Part shown: positions 7,571-14,300 of the stretch, piece by piece | Position numbering within the stretch: position 1 is the first letter of the stretch | How the letters are laid out: the number at the start of each line of letters is the position of its first letter | Source of the DNA: an uncultured Synergistaceae bacterium | Lineage (GTDB): Bacteria; Synergistota; Synergistia; Synergistales; Aminobacteriaceae | Direction of reading: 5' to 3' | DNA: 14,392 bases | NCBI GenBank assembly: GCA_937870605.1 | Contig: CALMZW010000046.1 | Coordinates: 1-14,392 of the forward strand | Program-made: the position numbers and the translations under genes | Notes under the pieces: generated by a model | What the model saw: only the letters and a program-made list of their open reading frames with translations | What the model was told of the DNA's origin: nothing | Databases searched by the model: none

Positions 7571-7599
7571 TTGACGTCGAATTTTTCAATCACTATAAT
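7571..7599 (+). promoter_or_regulatory. Sigma70-type promoter for the YheO-like regulator
   Basis: TTGACG (7571-7576) is separated by exactly 17 bp from a perfect TATAAT (7594-7599), and the surroundings are AT-rich against a GC-rich genome. Transcription would start near 7606, leaving a leader of about 40 nt before the ATG at 7646. The elements are read directly; activity is inferred. Confidence 0.8.
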
Positions 7600-7621
7600 A
7601 CCAAAAAAGTGGAGATCTCAA
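7595..7621 (-). promoter_or_regulatory. Possible leftward promoter for the aldolase gene
   Basis: On the minus strand, TTGAGA (complement of 7616-7621) and TATTAT (complement of 7595-7600) each match five of six consensus bases, with a short 15-bp spacer. The -10 lies on top of the rightward TATAAT, so the two promoters would exclude each other. A start near 7588 would exclude the upstream ATG at 7593 and support the ATG at 7530. The spacer is shorter than ideal, so confidence is modest. Confidence 0.45.
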
Positions 7622-7635
7622 AAATATTTTTTTGG
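7601..7635. promoter_or_regulatory. Palindromic AT-rich candidate operator
   Basis: Several nested symmetries lie just downstream of the rightward -10. CCAAAAAA (7601-7608) and TTTTTTGG (7628-7635) form an inverted repeat 19 bp apart. GAGATCTC (7612-7619) is an 8-bp palindrome and AAAAATATTTTT (7620-7631) a perfect 12-bp palindrome. The right arm includes the first bases of the GGAG ribosome binding site of the regulator gene. The position suits autoregulation by the YheO-like protein or control of both divergent transcripts. The symmetries are seen; the operator role is inferred. Confidence 0.5.
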
Positions 7636-7645
7636 AGTGACGCGG

Positions 7646-8305
7646 ATGCAACGGGTCCAGGAAGAGTTCGAATTGTTCCAGTCCCTGATGAAGGGCATTA
7701 CGGCCGTTTTCGGAACCAACTGCGAGGTCATCCTCCACGACCTCACCGACGGGTACGAGAGCACGGTCGTCTGGATCGAGAACGGGCAGGTCACGGGGCG
7801 CAAGGTCGGGGACTGCGGCAGCAATCTCGGTCTCGAAGTGCTGCGCGGGACCGACACGCGGGGCAACAAGTTCGGCTACACGGCGCGAACGAAAGACGGG
7901 CGGATGTTGCGCTGTTCGTCGGTCTATATCCGGAACGGCGAGGGGAAGGTCATCGGGTGCCTGTGCGTCAACTTCGACGTCTCCGACCTGCTGATGGCCG
8001 ACAAGGCCCTCGGCGCGCTCCTCTCCGGTCCCGAGGCGGCGGATCCCGAAAAGGCGGAGGAGTTCTTCGTCAACGACGTCAACCAGCTCCTCGATGCGTT
8101 GCTTCAGAAGGTGCAGGAGGAGATCGGCAAGCCGGCCGCGTACATGACGCGGGAGGAAAAAATCCGCGCGGTGCACTTTCTCGACCGCAAGGGGGCCTTC
8201 CTGATCACGAAGTCGGGGGACCGGATCTGCCAGTATCTCGATATCTCGAAATTCACGCTCTATTCGTATCTGGGCGAGGTGCATGCGGAGCTGCCGAAGC
8301 GCTAG
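7646..8305 (+). CDS. YheO/DauR-like transcriptional regulator (PAS-like + HTH)
   Basis: This 219-residue regulator has the two-part layout of the YheO family. The N-terminal PAS-like domain (about 5-115) contains FGTNCEVILHDL, SNLGLEVLRG, GNKFGYTARTKDGR and KVIGCLCVNFDVSDL. The C-terminal helix-turn-helix (about 167-212) contains MTREEKIRAVHFLDRKGAF and ISKFTLYSYL. The characterised relative DauR controls D-arginine catabolism, and other members sit by amino acid or peptide utilisation genes. ATG 7646 is chosen because GGAG (7634-7637) lies 8 bp upstream; the in-frame GTG at 7637 overlaps that site. It has its own strong promoter, faces the aldolase gene divergently and precedes the SelA-like lyase by 63 bp. 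It is the natural candidate to control both, in response to a D-amino acid-like or amino-sugar-acid-like ligand (inference). Confidence 0.9.
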   Translation: MQRVQEEFELFQSLMKGITAVFGTNCEVILHDLTDGYESTVVWIENGQVTGRKVGDCGSNLGLEVLRGTDTRGNKFGYTARTKDGRMLRCSSVYIRNGEGKVIGCLCVNFDVSDLLMADKALGALLSGPEAADPEKAEEFFVNDVNQLLDALLQKVQEEIGKPAAYMTREEKIRAVHFLDRKGAFLITKSGDRICQYLDISKFTLYSYLGEVHAELPKR

Positions 8306-8368
8306 GGACGCGCAACGGCGGCTCTTTCGTTTTTCCGCTATTTCCGAACGCGAAGGGAGAGAGGCGCA

Positions 8369-9529
8369 ATGGCGAGGGACGTGTACGCGGAGCTGGGAGT
8401 CCGGAAGGTGATCAACGCGGCCGGGACCTACACGATGGTCGGAGGGTCGCGGATGAGCGACGAGACGCTCGCGGCGATGGCGCAGGCGGCGCGGAGCCAT
8501 GTGGTCATCAAAGAACTTCAGGAGAAGGTTCATGCGCGCCTTGCCGAACTCACGCACAACGAGGCCGCGTACGTGACGGGCGGAGCCGCGGCGGGACTTC
8601 ACATCACGGGAGCGGCCGCCATAGCGCGGAAACTCGGACGCCCGCACTGGTCGCTGGACCGGGAGCAGATCGCGAAGGCCGAAATCATCGTCCACAGGGC
8701 GCACCGGAACCCGTACGACTGGTCGCTGCAACTGCTCGGCGCGAAGATCGTCGAGATCGGCTTCCCGAACATGATCCTTCCGACGCGGGAAGAGGATTTG
8801 CAGTACGCGATTACGGAGAACACGGCCGCGATCTACTACTTCTTCATGCCGCCCGGCGGCTGGACGGCGCGCGGCGCGCTCGACCTCGATACGACGTTCC
8901 GCATCGCGGCCCGGCACGGGGTCCCCGTGATCGTTGACGCCGCGGCGCAGGTTCCTCCGGTCGAAAACCTCTGGACGATCACGGAGCGCGGCGCGTCCGC
9001 GTGCGTCTTCAGCGGCGGCAAGGATCTTCGCGGCCCGCAGGCGAGCGGACTCGTCGTCGGCAAGGCCGACTTCCTCAAATGGGTGACGGAGACGGCCTTC
9101 CCGACGTACGGCGTCGGACGGATGTTCAAGGTCGGGCGCGAGGAGATCGTCGGCCTCTACGCGGCCGTCGAGCAGTACCTCACGATGGACCACGCCGAAC
9201 GGGTCGCGTGGGCCGAGCGGCGCATCGCCCTGTTCCGCAAGGAGTTCGAGGACAACCCGGTCGTCCGCGTGCAGCGGGTCTACCCGAACGAGGCCGGGCA
9301 GCCCTTCCCGCAGATGGCGGTTTCGTTCACCGGGGAGGGGCATGTGGCCGAGTACGTCCTTCGCCGGTTGCGCGAGGGGGATCCCTCAATATTCACGATG
9401 GCCGCGGACGAGCGGTCCGTCTTCGTGAATCCGATGACGCTGCGCGACGAGGAGCTTGACGAGATCCGCAACCGGATCGCGCGGATCGGCGAGGAAATTT
9501 TCGTCCAGGGCGGGAGAGTCGGGGAATGA
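8369..9529 (+). CDS. SelA-like PLP-dependent ammonia-lyase (DgaE-like)
   Basis: This 386-residue fold-type I PLP enzyme belongs to the SelA-like group that includes D-glucosaminate-6-phosphate ammonia-lyase (DgaE). It begins with the group's LGVRKVINAAGTYTMVGGS. Other landmarks are EAAYVTGGAAAGL (65-77), VIVDAAAQVPP with D190 for the pyridine nitrogen, SGGKDLRGPQASG with the Schiff-base lysine K218, and GRMFKVGREEIVGL (250-263). Expected chemistry is alpha,beta-elimination of an amino group from a 2-amino-3-hydroxy acid, giving a 2-keto-3-deoxy acid suited to the nearby KDPG-type aldolase. The ribosome binding site GAGAGAGG lies 4-5 bp before ATG 8369. The stop overlaps the next start (ATGA at 9526-9529), so it is translationally coupled to the amidohydrolase. 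True selenocysteine synthase is unlikely: the protein is shorter than SelA and lies in a catabolic cluster. Confidence 0.85.
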   Translation: MARDVYAELGVRKVINAAGTYTMVGGSRMSDETLAAMAQAARSHVVIKELQEKVHARLAELTHNEAAYVTGGAAAGLHITGAAAIARKLGRPHWSLDREQIAKAEIIVHRAHRNPYDWSLQLLGAKIVEIGFPNMILPTREEDLQYAITENTAAIYYFFMPPGGWTARGALDLDTTFRIAARHGVPVIVDAAAQVPPVENLWTITERGASACVFSGGKDLRGPQASGLVVGKADFLKWVTETAFPTYGVGRMFKVGREEIVGLYAAVEQYLTMDHAERVAWAERRIALFRKEFEDNPVVRVQRVYPNEAGQPFPQMAVSFTGEGHVAEYVLRRLREGDPSIFTMAADERSVFVNPMTLRDEELDEIRNRIARIGEEIFVQGGRVGE

Positions 9530-10779
9530 CCGACGCGCGCGCCGCCGGAGATCTGTCCGGCGCGACGATCATCGCGGGCGGTCGCGTGCTCGACCCCTCG
9601 CGCGGCGTTGACGTCGTCGCGGACCTTGCGATCCGGGACGGCTTCATTCTAGGAACCGGCGACTACATGGGACGGCTCGACTCATCCGCGGCCCGCGTGA
9701 TCGACGCGTCCGGACTTCTCGTCGTTCCGGGACTCGTCGATATGCACACGCACCTCTTCCACACCGTGCCGAACCCGGACGCCTGGGCGGGGGAGAACAG
9801 CGTTCCGCCCGACGCGTTCAGCTTCCGCAGCGGCGTCACGACGATGGTGGACGCGGGCAGCGCCGGGTGGCGGAACTTCGACTACTTCCGCGTAACCGTT
9901 ATCGAACGCGCGAAGACGCGCGTCTTCGCGTTCGTCAATATCGCGAGCTACGGGATGCTGAACGACATCATCGAACAGCACGCGCCCGACTTCGACCCGG
10001 ACGCGACGGCTCGGGCCGTCGCACGGAACGGGGACGTCGCGGTCGGGATCAAGAGCGCGCACTACTGGCGCCCGGACTGGGCGTCCGTGGACCGGGCCGT
10101 CGACGCCGGAGAGAAATCGAAGCGCCCCGTCATGGTGGATTTCGGATACTTCATGAAGGAGCGCCCGTACTGGCGGCTCGTTTCGGAGCACCTGCGGCCC
10201 GGGGACATCAGCACGCACTGCTTCCGGGGGCCCGTCCCGACAGCGGACGAAGCGGGCCGTGTCTACCCCTATCTGTGGGAGGCGCGACGCCGGGGGGTGC
10301 TCTTCGACCTCGGGCACGGCGGCGGCAGCTTCCTCTTCCGCAACGCCGTTCCGGCCTTCCGCGAGGGATTCTACCCGGACGTCGTCTCGACGGATCTTCA
10401 CGTCCAGAGCATGAACGCCGCGATGATGGACATGCCGACGACGATGTCCAAGTGTCTCGCGCTCGGAATGCCGCTTTCGGAGATCATCGCGGCTGCGACG
10501 TTCCGCCCGGCCCGAGCGATCGGACACGCGGAGCTCGGGACGCTCTTCCCCGGAACGGCGGCGGATGTGGCGCTCTTCGGCATCCGGAAGGGAACGTTCG
10601 GGTTCGCGGACTCCGTAGGCGGGCGCATCGAGGGCGCGGAGCGGTTCGAATGCGAGATGACGTTCCGCAACGGAACCGTCGTGTGGGATCGCAACGCGCG
10701 CGCGGCTTCGGACTACCGCACCCTGCCCGGAAACGCGGGGATCCGCGAGGGCGAGTACCTGATTCCGCCCGTCTCCTGA
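9526..10779 (+). CDS. Amidohydrolase/deacetylase family metallohydrolase (Atu3266/EF_0837-type)
   Basis: This 417-residue TIM-barrel metal hydrolase should remove an N-acyl group or open a cyclic amide. Visible active-site residues are HxH in VDMHTH (H74, H76), K176 in VGIKSAHYW (the likely carboxylated bridging lysine), H231 in ISTHCF, H264 in DLGHGGGSF and D290 in VSTDLH. DMPTTMSKCLALGMPL and GTLFPGTAADVALF are typical of the family. At the strand-5 position, where I expect a metal-binding His (MVHxG), this protein has Asp (VMVDFG, D205). I recall the same change in a sub-clade, so it may mark different metal binding or substrate. Its four-base overlap with the SelA-like gene argues for consecutive pathway steps. 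The EF_0837/EF_0838/EF_0839 set is an analogous trio of deacetylase, SelA-like enzyme and aldolase-like protein. The substrate is unknown. Confidence 0.87.
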   Translation: MTDARAAGDLSGATIIAGGRVLDPSRGVDVVADLAIRDGFILGTGDYMGRLDSSAARVIDASGLLVVPGLVDMHTHLFHTVPNPDAWAGENSVPPDAFSFRSGVTTMVDAGSAGWRNFDYFRVTVIERAKTRVFAFVNIASYGMLNDIIEQHAPDFDPDATARAVARNGDVAVGIKSAHYWRPDWASVDRAVDAGEKSKRPVMVDFGYFMKERPYWRLVSEHLRPGDISTHCFRGPVPTADEAGRVYPYLWEARRRGVLFDLGHGGGSFLFRNAVPAFREGFYPDVVSTDLHVQSMNAAMMDMPTTMSKCLALGMPLSEIIAAATFRPARAIGHAELGTLFPGTAADVALFGIRKGTFGFADSVGGRIEGAERFECEMTFRNGTVVWDRNARAASDYRTLPGNAGIREGEYLIPPVS

Positions 10780-10790
10780 CAGGTTTTTTC

Positions 10791-10810
10791 CCCGGCGCAC
10801 GGGAGCCGGG
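10791..10810. promoter_or_regulatory. Small hairpin ahead of the ABC importer genes
   Basis: CCCGGC (10791-10796) and GCCGGG (10805-10810) form a six-base-pair stem with an eight-base loop, just after the amidohydrolase stop. A six-T run precedes rather than follows it on the + strand, so it does not meet the pattern of an intrinsic terminator. It may be a processing or stability element. No convincing promoter was found in the remaining 50 or so bases before the binding-protein gene. Confidence 0.35.
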
Positions 10811-10868
10811 CAATGCGGGTTCCACGATACGGTGACGGATTCAGACAATAGAAAGGGGAGTGAAGGGT

Positions 10869-12428
10869 ATGAAGGGAAGGAAGCTGTTGGTTTTTCTGGC
10901 GGCATGCGTGTGTCTCGTGTTGGTCGGCGGTGCGGCGACGGCCGCTCCTGCAAAGGGCGGCGTTCTGCGGATGGCGGTGATCGACGAGCCGCCGACGCTC
11001 GACCAGCATGTGGTGACGTCCGATCTGACCACGATGATCGCGCAGCATATCTTCGAGGGGCTGTATACGTTCAATGCGAAGTACGCCCCGGTTCCGCTGC
11101 TGGTCAAGAGCGATGAGGTGAAAGACGGCGGCAAGGTCGTCGTCCTGCATCTCCGCGACGGCGTGAAGTTCCATAACGGAAAGGTCATGGACGCCGAAGA
11201 CGTCCTCGCGTCCCTGAACCGCTGGGGCAAGTTCGGCGCACGCGGACCGGTCCTCTTCGGAAACCTCGAGAAGGTCGAGGCGACGGGCAAGCTCGATATC
11301 ACGATGACCTTCAAGGCGCCGTTCGCGCCCTGGAAGAACCTGCTCGCGTTCCTGAACGGCGGCCCCGTCATCTACCCGAAGGATGTCGTCGCGACGGCGG
11401 AGAAGAAGCCCATCGAGCAGTATATCGGAACGGGCCCGTACAAGTTCGCCGAAAGAAACCCCGGACGATACATCAAGCTCGTCCGTTTCGACGACTACGC
11501 GAGCCGGACCGAGCCGGCCGACGGCTACTCCGGAAAGCGCGAAGCCCTCTTCGACGAGATCCGCTTCATCCCGGTTCCCGACGTCGGAACGCGCGTGAAC
11601 GGCGTGAAGGCGGGGGACTATGACTACGCCGAGCAGATCCTCGGCGATCTTTTCGACTCGCTGAAGGCGGACGACGCCGTCGTGACGACCGTCAATCAGG
11701 GCGCCACGCAGGGGCTCATGTTCTTCAACTCGAAGACCGGCCCGCTAAAGGAGAACTTCAAACTCCGCCGCGCGCTCCAGGCCGCGATGAACATGGAAGC
11801 GGTCCTTCGCACGGCCGTAGGCCCGAAGGAACTCTGGAAGGCGTCCGGATCGTTCATGCCCGACAGCACGACCTGGTACTCGAAGTCCGGCGTCGACGCG
11901 TTCAGCAACGGCAGCGCGGAAAAGGCGAAGGCCCTCGCGAAGGAAGCCGGATACGCGGGCGAGAAGATCACGCTGATGGCGTCCACGTCGTACAAGTTCC
12001 ATCACGACAGCACGATGGTCCTCGTCAAACAGCTCAAGGACGCGGGATTCAACATCGACTACCAGATCTACGACTGGGCGACGCTGATCTCCAAGCGCGC
12101 CGATCCGGCGCAGTGGGACATCTTCTTCACGCATCACGGCTTCGTGCCCGATCCGGTGCTGTACACGTTCATGAGCGAATCGTACCCCGGCTGGTGGACG
12201 ACCGAGACGAAGCGCGCGCTCGCGAAGGAGTTCAGCGCGACGATGGACGACGCGGCGCGGAAACTCGTCTGGGACAAGATCCAGGCGCTTGCGTACGAAG
12301 AGGTTCCCGTCATCAAGACGGGCGACCACTTCACGTATGACATCTACTCGCCGAAACTCGACGGACTGTCGGCGTCCTCGCTGATCTGGCCGAAGTTCTG
12401 GGGCGTCGGGTTCAAGGCGACGAAGTAG
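10869..12428 (+). CDS. ABC transporter substrate-binding protein, family 5 (peptide/opine/nickel type)
   Basis: This 519-residue periplasmic binding protein feeds the permeases encoded next. It starts with a Sec signal peptide (MKGRKLL, hydrophobic core, then about ATAA-PAKGG). Mature GGVLRMAVIDEPPTLDQH and HIFEGLYTFN are typical of SBP_bac_5 starts. LHLRDGVKFHNGKVMDAEDV is the family signature and YIGTGPYKFAE a further landmark. The ATG at 10869 has GAAAGGGGAG 8 bp upstream; a GTG at 10860 overlaps that site. An LAAC lipobox-like string occurs early, but hydrophobic residues continue well past it, so a lipoprotein is unlikely. Family members bind di- and oligopeptides, opines, glutathione or glycosides. 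Its place after the deacetylase gene suggests an N-acylated amino acid, dipeptide or amino-sugar derivative as cargo, which is inference. Confidence 0.93.
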   Translation: MKGRKLLVFLAACVCLVLVGGAATAAPAKGGVLRMAVIDEPPTLDQHVVTSDLTTMIAQHIFEGLYTFNAKYAPVPLLVKSDEVKDGGKVVVLHLRDGVKFHNGKVMDAEDVLASLNRWGKFGARGPVLFGNLEKVEATGKLDITMTFKAPFAPWKNLLAFLNGGPVIYPKDVVATAEKKPIEQYIGTGPYKFAERNPGRYIKLVRFDDYASRTEPADGYSGKREALFDEIRFIPVPDVGTRVNGVKAGDYDYAEQILGDLFDSLKADDAVVTTVNQGATQGLMFFNSKTGPLKENFKLRRALQAAMNMEAVLRTAVGPKELWKASGSFMPDSTTWYSKSGVDAFSNGSAEKAKALAKEAGYAGEKITLMASTSYKFHHDSTMVLVKQLKDAGFNIDYQIYDWATLISKRADPAQWDIFFTHHGFVPDPVLYTFMSESYPGWWTTETKRALAKEFSATMDDAARKLVWDKIQALAYEEVPVIKTGDHFTYDIYSPKLDGLSASSLIWPKFWGVGFKATK

Positions 12429-12434
12429 CGTTCC

Positions 12435-12467
12435 CATCCGGGGGGCCGGAATCCGGCTCCCCGGATG
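12435..12467 (+). promoter_or_regulatory. Strong hairpin between the binding-protein and permease genes
   Basis: Arms 12435-12448 and 12454-12467 pair over 14 positions, with one G-U pair and a five-base loop (GAATC). It begins seven bases after the binding-protein stop, has no following T-run, and precedes the permease ribosome binding site. The placement matches the dctP-dctQ hairpin earlier in the window, suggesting the same use: stabilising the binding-protein message or limiting read-through into the permeases. Confidence 0.78.
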
Positions 12468-12497
12468 CCGGGAGCGAAGGGAGGGAGTCTCACACTA

Positions 12498-13445
12498 ATG
12501 ATCGCCTATATCTGCAGACGTTTTTTGAGCATGATTCCGTCCCTCTTTCTGGCGTCGGTGATCGTGTTTTCGTTCATACATTTCATCCCCGGCGATCCGG
12601 CGCAGGTGATGCTCGGGGACCAGGCGACGCCGGAGCGCGTGCAGCAGCTCCGGGAGAGCATGGGGCTCGACCGGCCCCTCTACGTGCAGTACGCGAAATG
12701 GATCGGCGGCGTGCTTCGCGGGGACATGGGGCAGTCGATCTTCTTCCACAAGCCCGTTCTCGACGTGATCGCGGACCGGGCCGAAACGAGCCTCCTCATC
12801 GCCGTATTCTCGATGATCCTCATCATCGTCGTCGGCGTGCCGATCGGCATCCTGTCGGCGGTTCGCTGCAACAGCCGGCTCGACCAGCTCTTCTCGGGCG
12901 CGTCGATGTTCTTCGCCTCGATCCCGACCTTCTGGCTCGGGCTGAACCTGATGCTGCTCTTCGCGGTCACGCTGAAATGGTTGCCGACATCGGGCTTCCC
13001 GTCTATCGTCGAATCGGGCGACTGGTCGAACCTGCGCTATCTCGTGCTGCCCTGCATCACGCTCGCGGCGCCGAACTCCGCGCTCATCATCCGGCTCACG
13101 CGATCGAGCATGCTCGACGTCGCACGCGCGGACTACGTCAAGACCGCGTGGGCGAAGGGACTCTCGGAGGGCTCCGTCACGATGCGGCACATCTTCCGCA
13201 ACTCGCTGATCTCGGTCGTCTCGGCGCTCGGGTTCACGTTCGTCGCGCTGCTCGCGGGCACGGTCGTCACGGAAACGGTCTTCTCGCTTCCCGGCGTCGG
13301 GCGGCTCGTGGTGGAGTCGCTGCTGCGGCGGGACTACCCCACGATCCAGGGCGTCATCCTGATCGTGGCCTTCGTCTACATGCTCGTCAACCTTCTCGTG
13401 GACCTCTCGTTCGCGATCCTGGATCCGCGGATCCGGTATTCGTAG
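12498..13445 (+). CDS. ABC transporter permease, DppB/OppB family
   Basis: This 315-residue inner-membrane permease is the first of the pair forming the channel of a peptide-type importer. It opens with YICRRFLSMIPSLFLASVIVFSF (helix 1), then FIPGDPAQVMLGDQATPE and the MGLDRPLYVQYAKWI segment, both standard for DppB. ARADYVKTAWAKGLSE (209-224) is the EAA loop that contacts the ATPase, and the C-terminal TETVFSLPGVGRLVVESLLRRDYP is highly typical. The ATG at 12498 is preceded by GAAGGGAGGGAG at about 11 bp; the upstream in-frame ATG at 12465 lies inside the hairpin and would add a non-family extension. Thirteen bases separate it from the next permease gene. Confidence 0.94.
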   Translation: MIAYICRRFLSMIPSLFLASVIVFSFIHFIPGDPAQVMLGDQATPERVQQLRESMGLDRPLYVQYAKWIGGVLRGDMGQSIFFHKPVLDVIADRAETSLLIAVFSMILIIVVGVPIGILSAVRCNSRLDQLFSGASMFFASIPTFWLGLNLMLLFAVTLKWLPTSGFPSIVESGDWSNLRYLVLPCITLAAPNSALIIRLTRSSMLDVARADYVKTAWAKGLSEGSVTMRHIFRNSLISVVSALGFTFVALLAGTVVTETVFSLPGVGRLVVESLLRRDYPTIQGVILIVAFVYMLVNLLVDLSFAILDPRIRYS

Positions 13446-13458
13446 GAGGGCGCGGACG

Positions 13459-14298
13459 ATGAATATTCTCGCCGTCTTCGCCCGCCGCAAAATCGCGCTC
13501 TTCGGGCTCGCGGTCATCGGCGTGATGCTCGCCTTCGCGATCTTCGCCCCCCTGATCGCGACGATGGATCCGCAGGAGATGAACCCCGTGGACAAGCTCA
13601 CGCCGCCGAACGGAATCTATCTGTTCGGAACGGACAACTTCGGGCGCGACATCTTCAGCCGCGTGGTCTACGGCGCGCGGGCCAGCCTGCTCGGGTCGAC
13701 CGGAGTCATTCTCTTCTCGATGACGCTCGGCGTCCTGACCGGCGTCGTGGCGGGGTACTTCCGGCGCGTCGAGCCGTGGCTCATGCGTCTCGTCGACGTC
13801 CTCATGGCCTTCCCGCCGCTGCTGCTCGCGCTCGTTCTCGTCTCCATCCTCGGGCGCGGCATGATCAACGTGATCGTCGCGGTCGGGGCGACCTACCTGA
13901 CCCGGACGACGCGAATCGTCTACGGCCTCACGCTGAAGGTCCGGGAGGAAGCCTACGTCGAGGCCGCGGTCTCCTCCGGAACGAGAGTTCGGGACATCAT
14001 CCTGCGGCACCTCCTGCCGAACATGATGTCGCCGATCATCGTCCAGGCCACGTTCACGTTCGCGTTCTCGCTGCTCGACATGGCCGCGCTCGACTTCCTC
14101 GGACTCGGCATCCCGCCGTCCATCCCGAGCTGGGGGAACATGCTCAGCGAGGGGCGGATGTACATCACGCGCGCGCCGTGGCTGCTGACGTTCCCCGGGA
14201 TGTGCATCGTCCTGACCGTCCTTGCGTTCAACCTCGCGGGCGACGTCCTCCGCGACCGGCTCGACCCGCACTTCCGGTCGCGCATCGAGGGGGTGTGA
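13459..14298 (+). CDS. ABC transporter permease, DppC/OppC family
   Basis: This 279-residue permease pairs with the upstream DppB-type protein. Landmarks are helix 1 (IALFGLAVIGVMLAFAIFAP), the family motif FGTDNFGRDIFSRVVYGAR (56-74), MRLVDVLMAFPPLLLALVLV, the EAA loop REEAYVEAAVSSGTRVRDII (162-181) followed by LRHLLPN, and the C-terminal LDFLGLGIPPSIPSWGNML. The cytoplasmic N-terminus is short, so the protein falls at the compact end of the family. TAGGAGGG just upstream overlaps the previous stop and sets the ATG at 13459. Two bases separate its stop from the start of the ATPase gene. Confidence 0.94.
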   Translation: MNILAVFARRKIALFGLAVIGVMLAFAIFAPLIATMDPQEMNPVDKLTPPNGIYLFGTDNFGRDIFSRVVYGARASLLGSTGVILFSMTLGVLTGVVAGYFRRVEPWLMRLVDVLMAFPPLLLALVLVSILGRGMINVIVAVGATYLTRTTRIVYGLTLKVREEAYVEAAVSSGTRVRDIILRHLLPNMMSPIIVQATFTFAFSLLDMAALDFLGLGIPPSIPSWGNMLSEGRMYITRAPWLLTFPGMCIVLTVLAFNLAGDVLRDRLDPHFRSRIEGV

Positions 14299-14300
14299 CC

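Noticed and set aside
6673..8937. A very long + strand open frame of 754 codons
   Set aside because: It runs antisense to the zinc-ribbon and aldolase genes and out of frame through the regulator and lyase genes. It is rich in Arg, Gly and Asp and has no domain pattern; GC-rich DNA simply lacks stops in this frame.
8369..9529. Selenocysteine synthase (SelA) for the PLP enzyme
   Set aside because: The protein is clearly shorter than SelA, lacks the expected N-terminal region, and is coupled to a deacetylase gene in a catabolic cluster rather than to selB or selC.
10785..10811. T-run plus hairpin after the amidohydrolase as an intrinsic terminator
   Set aside because: On the + strand the T-run precedes the stem. 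On the minus strand the stem is followed by A residues. Neither orientation gives stem then U-tract.
10905..10916. LAAC lipobox-like string in the ABC binding protein signal sequence
   Set aside because: The hydrophobic core continues for more than ten residues past the Cys, and an Ala-rich signal peptidase I site follows. A lipoprotein cleavage at that Cys is therefore unlikely.
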